From Amaurobius ferox (lineage: Eukaryota > Arthropoda > Arachnida > Araneae > Amaurobiidae): DNA of 64,000 nt. The DNA lies in contig OX578149.1 of assembly GCA_951213105.1 (NCBI GenBank), forward strand, positions 5,159,818 through 5,223,817, read 5' to 3'. Every line of letters starts with the position of its first letter. Position 1 is the stretch's first letter. The translations under genes were made by a program, and so were the position numbers. Below the pieces are notes generated by a model that saw only the letters and a list, made by a program, of their open reading frames with translations, was not told the origin of the DNA and did no database searches. Positions 45,103 through 55,626 of this stretch are shown one piece after another.

Positions 45103-45536
45103 AAATAGAAAAAAAAATCACAGGGCCCTGCAACTGTCCTATACTGTGAAGCCCTATACTGTGAAGGAAAATGGAGTACAGGACAAGTCATTAACTAAAT
45201 TACTAGAACTTTTCTGAATATGAAAGGCTTCAAAAAGTCAAAATCATAAATCAACGGGCATTTTTGCAAAACTTAAAACGGTGGCCACAACTAAAGGAAA
45301 ACTGTAAGATGTTTAAGTGACGTGCTAGGAATACCATGCAAAGCTTGCAATGCTACCGAAAATACTTTTAGAACTATAGATCCTTATATATGTAGATCTA
45401 ACATACCTTAATGCAGTAAAATGCAGCAGTGAAGCAACTTCTACCTTATAGCATAGCGTTCTATGGAAGCAAGAATGTGCCCATTCCTCATTACCCGTGA
45501 ACGCTGATTTCGCGGTTATTGCCGCTTATTCGCATG
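45103..45536. other. spacer before the satellite
   Basis: No gene recognised. The last 40 bp (GCGGTTATTGCCGCTTATTC) resemble part of the satellite monomer and the LTR-A internal region. Confidence 0.4.
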
Positions 45537-47676
45537 GAACAAACGATGGGATAACCACCGAGTACAAAACTTTTTAAAGTAAAGATTTTGAAGGTATTTT
45601 TCGGGTATAAGTATTTACTAATGTAGTGCACATAAAAATGTGGTTAACATGGCCGTAAAATCGCACATAGTGGAACTCATTATTAAATTGTACATTGCGT
45701 TGTTTGCCGCTGATAACCAATTATTTACCTTTCGCGCGAGTTCTGTAAAAGAACAAACGATGGGATAACCACCGAGTACAAAACTTTTTAAAGTAAAGAT
45801 TTTGAAGGTATTTTTCGGGTATAAGTATTTACTAATGTAGTGCACATAAAAATGTGGTTAACATGGCCGTAAAATCGCACATAGTGGAACTCATTATTAA
45901 ATTGTACATTGCGTTGTTTGCCGCTGATAACCAATTATTTACCTTTCGCGCGAGTTCTGTAAAAGAACAAAGGATGGGATAACCACCGAGTACAAAACTT
46001 TTTAAAGTAAAGATTTTGAAGGTATTTTTCGGGTATAAGTATTTACTAATGTAGTGCACATAAAAATGTGGTTAACATGGCCGTAAAATCGCACATAGTG
46101 GAACTCATTATTAAATTGTACATTGCGTTGTTTGCCGCTGATAACCAATTATTTACCTTTCGCGCGAGTTCTGTAAAAGAACAAACGATGGGATAACCAC
46201 CGAGTACAAAACTTTTTAAAGTAAAGATTTTGAAGGTATTTTTCGGGTATAAGTATTTACTAATGTAGTGCACATAAAAATGTGGTTAACATGGCCGTAA
46301 AATCGCACATAGTGGAACTCATTATTAAATTGTACATTGCGTTGTTTGCCGCTGATAACCAATTATTTACCTTTCGCGCGAGTTCTGTAAAAGAACAAAC
46401 GATGGGATAACCACCGAGTACAAAACTTTTTAAAGTAAAGATTTTGAAGGTATTTTTCGGGTATAAGTATTTACTAATGTAGTGCACATAAAAATGTGGT
46501 TAACATGGCCGTAAAATCGCACATAGTGGAACTCATTATTAAATTGTACATTGCGTTGTTTGCCGCTGATAACCAATTATTTACCTTTCGCGCGAGTTCT
46601 GTAAAAGAACAAACGATGGGATAACCACCGAGTACAAAACTTTTTAAAGTAAAGATTTTGAAGGTATTTTTCGGGTATAAGTATTTACTAATGTAGTGCA
46701 CATAAAAATGTGGTTAACATGGCCGTAAAATCGCACATAGTGGAACTCATTATTAAATTGTACATTGCGTTGTTTGCCGCTGATAACCAATTATTTACCT
46801 TTCGCGCGAGTTCTGTAAAAGAACAAACGATGGGATAACCACCGAGTACAAAACTTTTTAAAGTAAAGATTTTGAAGGTATTTTTCGGGTATAAGTATTT
46901 ACTAATGTAGTGCACATAAAAATGTGGTTAACATGGCCGTAAAATCGCACATAGTGGAACTCATTATTAAATTGTACATTGCGTTGTTTGCCGCTGATAA
47001 CCAATTATTTACCTTTCGCGCGAGTTCTGTAAAAGAACAAACGATGGGATAACCACCGAGTACAAAACTTTTTAAAGTAAAGATTTTGAAGGTATTTTTC
47101 GGGTATAAGTATTTACTAATGTAGTGCACATAAAAATGTGGTTAACATGGCCGTAAAATCGCACATAGTGGAACTCATTATTAAATTGTACATTGCGTTG
47201 TTTGCCGCTGATAACCAATTATTTACCTTTCGCGCGAGTTCTGTAAAAGAACAAACGATGGGATAACCACCGAGTACAAAACTTTTTAAAGTAAAGATTT
47301 TGAAGGTATTTTTCGGGTATAAGTATTTACTAATGTAGTGCACATAAAAATGTGGTTAACATGGCCGTAAAATCGCACATAGTGGAACTCATTATTAAAT
47401 TGTACATTGCGTTGTTTGCCGCTGATAACCAATTATTTACCTTTCGCGCGAGTTCTGTAAAAGAACAAACGATGGGATAACCACCGAGTACAAAACTTTT
47501 TAAAGTAAAGATTTTGAAGGTATTTTTCGGGTATAAGTATTTACTAATGTAGTGCACATAAAAATGTGGTTAACATGGCCGTAAAATCGCACATAGTGGA
47601 ACTCATTATTAAATTGTACATTGCGTTGTTTGCCGCTGATAACCAATTATTTACCTTTCGCGCGAGTTCTGTAAAA
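45537..47676 (+). repeat. 214-bp satellite, ten monomers
   Basis: Ten head-to-tail units of exactly 214 bp (2140 bp). Each begins GAACAAACGATGGGATAACC and ends GCGCGAGTTCTGTAAAA. The units are almost identical. The only difference I saw is C to G at 45972 in unit 3. The second half of the monomer (GTACATTGCGTTG, GCCGCTGATAACC, CGCGCGAGTTC) aligns with the internal 3' region of LTR-A copies A and C. The array is followed by the expected LTR-A sequence: AT-rich DNA, a purine-rich AGCGGAGGGAGAC and TGTGAGACCA. A 75-aa minus-strand frame recurs at each unit, but 214 is not a multiple of three and the frame closes each time. Confidence 0.95.
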
Positions 47677-47830
47677 GAATATTAATTAATATAACACTAA
47701 ATTGATTGCACCATTTTAACTTTAACAATAAAACATTTAATAACACATAACATACTTATTAAATTCGTTACACAATTGATTATATTATTTCAGCGGAGGG
47801 AGACAATGTGAGACCATTATTACAAATACC
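47677..47830 (+). mobile_element. LTR-A copy D, PPT and LTR start
   Basis: Continues the satellite into LTR-A order: GAATATTAATTAATATAACA, then purine-rich CAGCGGAGGGAGACAA (47791-47806), then TGTGAGACCA at 47807-47816, which is the LTR 5' end as in copy A. Past about 47830 similarity to the other LTRs is not clear by eye. A TGGTCTCACA at 49593-49602 could be the matching LTR end if about 1.1 kb has been inserted. Confidence 0.5.
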
Positions 47831-49602
47831 TAAAATGTCTTAAAGACCTGTAATATGTGTTTAATGGGCACTTTCGGCTTTGGCCATAGACCACAAGTCT
47901 TGCATCAGCAAATCATGCTGTCCGTAACTCTGCGTATTTGGCTCCATCTCGTACTGCTGTGTTATGTGGGTTTTAACCACACGTCCTGTTAGAACGCATA
48001 AATCAGTGGTATTGTTTATTAAAACAATCTCCGACATTGGCCGTGTCGAATAAAAATACATGAAAGTCAAATTATCGGAAAATGAGGACAACGGACATGA
48101 TATAAAACGTTAACAAAATATTATTTATTGACAAAAGGAAATTAAAATAATAATAGAAGAACATATTTAATTAATTCAATCAGCACTCTTACTAAATCAT
48201 AATTATTCTATACTGACATATTTGTTTGACATTTCCTAAATCATAAACATTTAAAATATACATATTTAAATCCCCTTCATTTAAGTTTTATCGTGAATTC
48301 ATTCTAATTATTTACTCAAGTATAAATTGACTATAGATGTCGAGAGAGTGTACAAATTAACTAACAAATCGTCATCAGACAAGTAGTATAAGAGGCATGC
48401 ATTCCGTACCTTCAAAAACATCGTCGCTGGATGTGGATCCCTTCGACCGCTGAAACGCCGGTCATCGCTGCAGACCTTTTTTTGGAGAACTTTCCTCTCC
48501 GGAGCACACAACCAATTCTCTCCGTTCTCTCTGAAGTCTCAAACTAATTCTCCGTTCTTTCTGAAAAATCTAACACTCTCTCGATCATCGGAAAAATGTC
48601 TCCTCCCACACAATTAAGCCCCAGGTTTGTTACTGGTCCCCCCAATCAAAGCCCCTGGTATTTTCATTGGATATTTCCAAAAATGTCCAGCTATTGGGTG
48701 CTGTGCTGACAGGAGGATGGCGATCATCCCAGAATTAATATCTGGCAGGTGGGCCGAGGGTTCTCACGACCTTGCGTGCACGTGCAGCCGAACCGGACAA
48801 GGGTCAGCTCTCCCCAAGAGCTGCGCCCCTCAGTAACAGAGCCATCGATGTCCATATTTCCCAGAAACATGGCTTGCTCATCCTTTTACAGGTGTTCTCT
48901 TAGGGAACTGTATATGAATTAAAGGAGAAGTACAGGGACCATCTTTGTAGGTTACACTCCTCCATAATTTGCAATGTCCCATGCTGATTGCACTGCAAAT
49001 TGATCTAGCCATTGTTTTGGAATCTATGGAACACTCGACAACACTTGCGTATCACTTTTCAACTGCATCTCTCTACTGTCGAAGGTGTTCTCTACATCTC
49101 TAGTCATCTTCGTAATCTTCATATCTATTCATTCTGTATATCCATCTAGTCGTTGTGTCAGTCTGTATTTTAAGTCTGTCTAATCGTTGCGTTGTAAGTC
49201 TATCTAGTTGTTGTGTAACTCTCGTGCTCCTTAATGTCGAGCTCTGCATCTCTATTACCAAGTATCCTCGTTCTTATGTCATAGGTTGTAGCTCTTTTTG
49301 CCTCAGGACTGACACTTCTCCTTTGCTCTCATTTGCGGCCTTCAGGGTGAAGCTACAAGCGTATTCTCAATTGGTTAACTTTTTATCCAATGTCGTTGCT
49401 TCATCTTATTACCTTATTCTCAGATTCTATTGACCCCCCTCTGTCTTGACACCCCTAAATTTATGGTTTTCTGACCTTTGAGTCAGCATGCTGTAAACTT
49501 TGGCGTCATTCAGACTGGAGGTATTGTCTGATGTTTCCACGATAAATTACTGGCATAAAACTGTCTCACAATACAAGTGTGAGATCTATTTCTGGTCTCA
49601 CA
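47831..49602. other. unassigned, partly less AT-rich
   Basis: No gene recognised. 48400-48860 is GC-richer, with unlinked short frames on both strands (48308-48511 minus, 48627-48836 plus) and no motif. It may be the body of a diverged LTR-A copy D, because it lies between a TGTGAGACCA start and a TGGTCTCACA end, or a second LTR family. Confidence 0.3.
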
Positions 49603-50227
49603 ACTTCAAAATGTTTCACTTGTAATCTTGAGCTATTAGAATTTTCCGAACGATGGGCAGGGCTAAAATAACAACCCGCATCGTTCCTGTTTTCGAAGAA
49701 ATTCTACCAATATAATAAGAAAACCTTATTTTAAGGAGTTTCATTCCATTGTCTCTCCCGAACCGACAAGCGGCATTACCTTTGAAACTAGGGCCCCCTG
49801 GTGGTGAGAGATAAACAGATGGGCCTTAACTTGCTTCAAAATAACCCTACCCAATTGAATTAGATCATAGACCGCAAGTCATAGACCGGAACATAAATAT
49901 TTCCTTTAACAAGAGAACTTTATTTACTCTTTCGAGTAACTGAGATTCTTCATCGTACAAGGCAACTGATGCAGAACTTTTGTACCGTATAAACATGAAC
50001 CCTGCATGTTTATACTGCACTAAAATTTAAGCTTTTCGTCAAATGTCGATAACATGCATAACTATATATTTTTTGACGCCATATTGACTTTGCTAGTATA
50101 GTAGCTCTGTCTTTTTATCCAAAAGAAATAGGCTATGTGTTTTGCCTACAAAACCGGTTAATACAGTCACTCATTTGCTTGATACTATATTGTTAACGAT
50201 TTTACATTTAAGAAGTTTGAGTAAATA
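49603..50227. other. unassigned spacer
   Basis: No gene or recognised repeat seen. Confidence 0.3.
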
Positions 50228-50690
50228 ATTTTATGAGACCAGGAGACAATTATGCAGTTTTGATATTTACAACTAACTACGAAACAAAGTCAGACGAGCA
50301 GACTTTTGGGCACCGTGTTTTGACAGTCTCAGCCTGGAGGGCCACGAGTCATGATCCCAATAAATTCACGTCATATAAATTGCAGGTGTTGTTGGGGCAA
50401 AGATTTCCTAGGGTCAAGACTTAAAATCAGGTTTCATTGGAGACTCGGGGAGCCAACGATGCGAAGATAAAATAAATAATAATTTATTTTGAAATTTAAA
50501 AATGTAGATTTTAATGTGTAGTGTTTTAATTAATGATTAGTTTTGGGAACTCGTGCAAAGAAGTAATGGTGGGTTATTGCGGCCACGATAAAAATGTACA
50601 AACTATACGATTCACGACCACTAATAATTAAGAATAATAATTCAATCCAAAGATTTATTTAATATTTAAAAAGTAAACTAACTTAATGTT
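50228..50690 (-). mobile_element. LTR-A copy C, internally deleted
   Basis: On the minus strand the internal 3' region (GGCCGCAATAACCCACCATT, GCACGAGTTCCCAAAACTAA) is followed by the 3' half of the LTR (TTTTAAGTCTTGACCCTAGG). It ends GTCTCCTGGTCTCATA near 50228. The LTR start and first half are missing. The 63-aa plus-strand frame at 50233-50424 is a shadow. Confidence 0.6.
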
Positions 50691-50847
50691 TTTTTCATCA
50701 CACATTTAAATACTTAATCTTCTTAAAATTAAAATATTAGAATTTATTATTTAATTTATTAGAACTAAAATAAAATAATTTTTCTAACTTTATGCGGTTA
50801 AATACCTTTAAAAAGTACACTTCATACACTTATTTTGTGCTGATTCT
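50691..50847. other. AT-rich spacer
   Basis: Nothing recognised. Confidence 0.3.
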
Positions 50848-51123
50848 TAATTTGAAAATTCAACATTTCCTCAATTTGTTCCGCTGCAACATCTGCTTGC
50901 GAACTTGATGTGTTATTATAAGATTAGGAGATTCAAAGGGAAAATCATTGCAATGGTTTGGCACAAAATATTGCCTGAATCAGACGGAGCTCATTCTTTC
51001 GAACACTATGTGTCGAGTTCCGACGATTTTTTAAACGACAAGTTTGCTCAAATATTTTTCGACCTAAATCGAAATTCAAATCTTAATGATGACCCTTATT
51101 TGAAGCTATCGGTCTGCTCGTGA
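50848..51123 (+). CDS. unrecognised open frame, doubtful
   Basis: An open stretch of about 90 codons from after a TAA near 50845 to TGA at 51121-51123. The first ATG is at 50908. The middle, with MVWHKILPES and FEHYVSSSDDFLNDKFAQIF, is less AT-biased and more mixed in composition than chance frames nearby. It lacks any motif I know and has no clear splice sites. It could be an exon, a relic of an element between LTR-A and RepE, or chance. I give it only because it is the least repeat-like frame in this part. Confidence 0.2.
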
Positions 51124-51140
51124 TCAGGAAATTTACTCTG

Positions 51141-52633
51141 TCTATATTTATTACTAGCAGTATACCCGTACTTAGCACTGAATATATAATATAAAGATAT
51201 TAAAACTTCAATTATGTGCATATTCCTATGATATTTTAAATGACATTGTTATTCTAAACATTTTATTAAAATGTTTAATTTAATTCTCCTAAAAAAAATC
51301 TCTCTTCTCGCTATACAAAATTATCTTCACAGCAGATCTGAAAAAAGAAACATCCTGGTCCTGTTTGTAAACAAATTTACAAAAACTATTACTTAATTGC
51401 ACAAAGCGATAGGGATTATCAAGGAAATTGAACTTTAAAAAATATTTAATTTTCATCAAATAGAAGTCATTTTCATTATTTTTTTTCCATCATTTTATTA
51501 ATTTGGCCGCATTTTCATTAATTGGACCGCATTTTAAAAAGTCGTTAAATGTGTCGGAAAGTGGGACAGTTGGATTAAGAGACAAACGATACCGAAACAT
51601 CATTACAATACTATCATCTTTCAAAACGCAACTAATTTCATTGATTTGGTGTCATTTTTATCAACTTGACAACAGTTTTATCGATTTGGCAATATTTTAG
51701 TTAATTTGGCTATATCTCAGCAATTTGGTCACATTTCAAAAAGTAGCCAAACGTGTTATCAAGTAGGATGGTTGGACAGTCAAAAACTACCAAACATCTT
51801 TACAATACTATTCTCTTTCGAAACAAAATTCATTTCATTGATGCGGAATAATTTTTATCAATTTGGTGTCATTTTTATCAATTGGGTAACATTTTATCAA
51901 TTTGACGACATTTTTAGCGATTTGATAACATTTTCATCAATTTCGCAACATTATAAAAGTAACGTCAAATTCCTCGCCAAGTGTTACATTGACGGAGAGA
52001 CGAATGTACGTAATTATTTATATTTTCGTAGATTAGAAGATTATATCCAGTATTAGAAGACATACCTGTACTGGTTCGGATACATGGATTTTAAAATGTT
52101 TTCCCAAAATAAAACAGATTGTGTAAGAATTTGAAAATATCAATAATTTAAACTTGTTAAACTCAAGGACCGTAGTGATATATAATCCAATCAAAAATGC
52201 AATTCTGATAAACATTTATTTATATATTTCTTTATTATTTAAATCGAAAAAGATTTACTGCTGTAATAACTCATTGGGTTTAATTCCGTTTCTTAACAAC
52301 ATGATATTTTTTTTCAAATATAAATTCACTGGGTCTTCCGTCGTTTAGCAAGATTATATAATTTTTTTTTGTCCAAATAATTTTGCGGAACCAATATCGT
52401 TTGCATAATACTATCTCAATGGAAGGGTTAATAGTGCATTTTTTATTAATATCTCGATAACCCCTGGTCTTAAAAACTCAAAACACGGACTCAATTAATT
52501 TTAAGTGGGGCTATTCCAAGTCTATCCCGAAAATTTCATCCAATTCGGTGCAGTCGTGATGATGAGACAACTAAACACACAAATATATTCACAAATAAAT
52601 ACACAGACAGATTTTCAATTTTGTTATATTTCT
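51141..52633 (+). repeat. RepE copy 2, with Mod20 inside
   Basis: Starts TCTATATTTATTACTAGCAG then TATACCCG. It carries AGCAGATCTGAAAAAAGAAA, continues after the Mod20 block with AACAGATTGTGTAAGAATTT, and ends ATTTTCAATTTTGTTATATT. The right third matches RepE copies 1 and 3 (CATCCAATTCGGTGCAGTCG). The copy is about 400 bp longer than copy 1, mainly because of Mod20. The site of the MITE of copy 1 is empty. Confidence 0.6.
51480..51985 (+). repeat. Mod20 double array inside RepE
   Basis: 20-nt units such as ATCAATTTGGTGTCATTTTT and ATCAATTTGACGACATTTTT. Two arrays are each joined to the unique word CATCATTACAATACTATCAT (51600) or CATCTTTACAATACTATTCT (51797), giving a larger unit of about 200 bp present twice. 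It ends CCTCGCCAAGTGTTAC. In reverse this matches 25478-25940. Confidence 0.75.
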
Positions 52634-54122
52634 TAAACAAAAGATTAAATTCAAATTAAGATCATTTACAGAAAACAAAATGGGTGATTAACATTTTCTC
52701 TAACTGGGTTTAGTTTTCAATGTTGATCGGAATTTCAAAAAACCCAGAGTGTTTTCTAAATCTATTCAGTGGATTTTTTTTAATAGGAGCGGAATTTTTT
52801 AATAGAAGAGGACAGCAGCCCACCCTACAGTTTTATTTCCCCTCTCCTCCTCCTAGAAAATTATGCTTGGCTACATTCCTGACCCTGTATACCAATGTTT
52901 CTATCTCAAATAAAATTACAATCGCCAAGTATATTCTTGTCTATTCCATAAGTCTTAGAATGCCGCTCCGTGACCACTTAACGCAGAGACTGAACGATAT
53001 TCCAGATTGGGTTTCCGTGTTGAGCTCTCGGCATTAGGAGACGAAACAATTATCTTAAAGGGCTCCCTCATATAGCTTCTCAACCATTATTTAACGGAAT
53101 GTCACCATAAAACAGTTTAGATTAGAGTAAAAGAAACAAAAGAAACAAAAAAAAAACTTATCGCCCACAGCTCATCTGTACATACACATGATTTCTAGTA
53201 CAGGGTTCATAAGTAAATAGTTATATCTTGTTATATCCTGATCAACAAAGGTTTTTAACTGTATAAAAGGAAACATTTTGAAACACGGTTCCAATTTGAA
53301 TATCTCCTAAACCAAGGAGTGGACTTCAATACATTTTATTAGGCACCGAGACTGAATCCGAAGAATATCCTAATACAAGATTTATGAGTCCCACAGCGAA
53401 GTTTCAAATAACGAGAATTAAAATTTTGTCTGTGTGTCGTGACCCCTTGTAAGTCGAAAATGTCTCAACATATTTACATACGTTTTCCACCGTTTCGTTA
53501 AGCTCGACAAAGAACAAGGTTTATGAATAAAGTAGTCCCCATCTTATACCGTATTCCCTAATATGCTTCCATAATAATATGCTTCCAGAATTCCACAATA
53601 TGCTTCCAAAGCTAAATATTTCAATTACGAAATCTGATTGGATGATACGCTTTTCACACCCTCTAATTAATCTGTTGAGAACATCTCTTTGAGCCATCAA
53701 ACTGGATATAGGAAATTTTTTAATGTAATTTTTACCTTCTTACACTTCCTCGCGGAAGAACGGGATTACAATGCATGTTCTGCTATTTGAGCACTTATAA
53801 TTCAAAACTGGGTCAGTGGTAAATTGTGGCAGTTATGGTTAAAATATTTCAAATTTTATACCGCGCTGATTTTTATTTCAGTATTATCATTATTATCATG
53901 GGCAAAGTAGGGTATTTTTGCTGGGTCTTTATAAAATATGTTCGATTTAAAGAGTAAACAATTCTGCTGTACCTTTGGCTCGCTTTCTAACTTTAAGACT
54001 GAATGATTTATTTTTCCATATCTCAAAATTAAATGACTTTCAATTTCCTAATAAATAATGTGCTCTAAATATATTCAAACATTATCCAAATTATGAAAAA
54101 ATAAAAGCACTATATACAAAGA

Positions 54123-54124
<2 letters not shown>
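52634..54124. other. unassigned spacer
   Basis: No gene recognised. A short array of ATATGCTTCCA words (three to four copies) lies at about 53568-53612. The 105-aa frame at 52720-53037 begins in low-complexity sequence and has no motif. Confidence 0.35.
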
Positions 54125-54163
<39 letters not shown>

Positions 54164-54175
54164 GAGAGAGAGAGA
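54125..54175. repeat. (TA)n-(GA)n microsatellite
   Basis: About 17 AT units followed by about seven GA units, just outside the left end of a Tc1-like element. Confidence 0.95.
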
Positions 54176-54206
54176 TAAGCTACCTGCTAATATTTTCCAT
54201 ATTGTA

Positions 54207-55310
54207 CACTACCCGACACAGGAAATGCAACACCATGAAATAGCGAATAGTGTGATGATAAAGGACATACAGAGATGGCATATATAAATAACTGATGTTA
54301 ATTCCGGAAGGATAATTCAATGCAGTAATGGCATAGACAGGGTAATCAGTCGGCAGTAGGAATCCCTTCTTGCGACGATACAAGCAGCAACCCTTCGAGG
54401 AACAGATGCAATGAACGTGTTGATAATTTCCTGAGACATGGATGACCTTCAACTATGGCCTTCAACTATCCTCTACAGGTCGTCTTTTGTTTGAAGCGGG
54501 GGCAGGGCCGTCAAATGGCGGCCAATCACATCCTATGCATGCTCGATGGACGCCGTGTGCGCTCGTACGTTATCTATTTACAACCTTTAGGGGTTGTAAA
54601 ATGCTGGAAAACAGCATTTTACAACCCCTAAAGGTGTCATTGTGCCTCTGATACGAACCAAAGGCGACCGGCTATCGAAGTCGATGGCACCCCAAATCAT
54701 GATGCCGCGCTGTAGAGCAGCATGGCGTTCAACATTTGCAGCAGGATTGAATCTGGTTCCATTTTATCCCCAGACTCTCACACAGTGACTGCCATTCGAC
54801 AAACAGAACCGAAACTCGTCGCTGAACACTACTCAGTCCCATTCAGTCGACCAAGAGGCTCTGTCCCAACACATTTGCAATCCCTCACATTGGTATCCTG
54901 TCGTCAATGGCAGTTTTCGTAAAGGAGGTTTGAGTACAAGCTGCTTTCACCCAATCGTCGAGAAACTGTTCTCGCTGATATTGGAACATCCAATGTACCC
55001 TACAAATTCTGAAAAATGTCAACAGTCGTTATTTGTGCAGCCTCCACTGCATGCCTTCGAATGCGTCGATCAACATGTGCTTACGTATGTCTAAATAGAT
55101 CTGTACCACTGCGATGATTCACATGGCCTTCTTCAATCCATCTTCTCAATCCTTTCCACAGTGGGCGTATCTACGCGTGCTTCAGCGGCTGTACGCCTGT
55201 ACGACCACCCAGCCGTACTTAGGCTTAAAATGAATCCTCGCTCACGATCGTCCAAATGCTGAAGCGGACTTCGGCGTTGTCAGCCAGGCTCTGTTCAGCA
55301 ACACTGTTTT
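54207..55310 (-). pseudogene. Tc1-like transposon with dead transposase
   Basis: The left end is TA followed by CACTACCCGACACAGGAAAT (from 54207). On the minus strand the remnants of a Tc1/mariner-type DDE transposase follow in order. There is LPLTTGYQCEGLQMCWDRAS and VVFSDE (first catalytic Asp, plus-strand 54815-54829), then IMIWGAIDFDSRSPL, then a region with a perfect hairpin (54583-54635). After that come DVIGRHL and SQEIINTFIASVPRRVAACI near the C-terminus. Several stops and frame changes are present. The segment with the second catalytic Asp (DNARPH in relatives) is missing, and the hairpin stands at that place. The right inverted end was not found, so the element is truncated or diverged there. 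Confidence 0.75.
54583..54635. repeat. 24-bp perfect hairpin within the transposase relic
   Basis: Left arm ACCTTTAGGG..AAATGCTG (54583-54606), loop GAAAA (54607-54611), right arm CAGCATTT..CCTAAAGGT (54612-54635). All 24 positions pair. Related transposases have no palindrome here. It sits where coding sequence around the second catalytic residue is missing. Confidence 0.9.
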
Positions 55311-55603
55311 CTGAAAAGAAAAAAAGCTCGAAATGACAGACAGTAACAACTGTTGGCTCATTTGCCGTTTCCATCCCTAATATTGAGCGCTCTAATAACA
55401 TGACTAATTGTATTTCAAATCATTTGCATACATCGGCTAGCTGCGTTTTTCTCGCAATTTGCATAATTATACGGCCAAAGCTTCGTAATGTTATTACATT
55501 TTCCATGGCGGAAAGTGCATTTAAATATAGTACCTAGGTAAAAACTTTACTAACACATCGGTGCTATATAGTTGGGTTGTTAAAACATAGTTATCGTTTT
55601 TAA
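55311..55603. other. possible 5' part of the Tc1-like element
   Basis: No gene seen. Expected to hold the untranslated region and right end of the preceding element, but the inverted end is not recognisable. Confidence 0.3.
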
Positions 55604-55626
55604 ATATATATATATATATATATATA
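55604..55626. repeat. (TA)n, target of Tc1-like element
   Basis: A short TA run ending exactly where the next transposon begins. A TA run offers many TA target sites for Tc1/mariner insertion. Confidence 0.9.

Noticed and set aside
45618..47557. Nine identical 75-aa minus-strand reading frames as a repeated gene
   Set aside because: They are one chance frame in a 214-bp satellite. The unit length is not a multiple of three, each frame overlaps the next by 14 bp, and the DNA is conserved as a whole rather than by codon.
52720..53037. 105-aa reading frame as a gene
   Set aside because: No motif, starts in low-complexity sequence, no promoter or splice evidence and no second copy.
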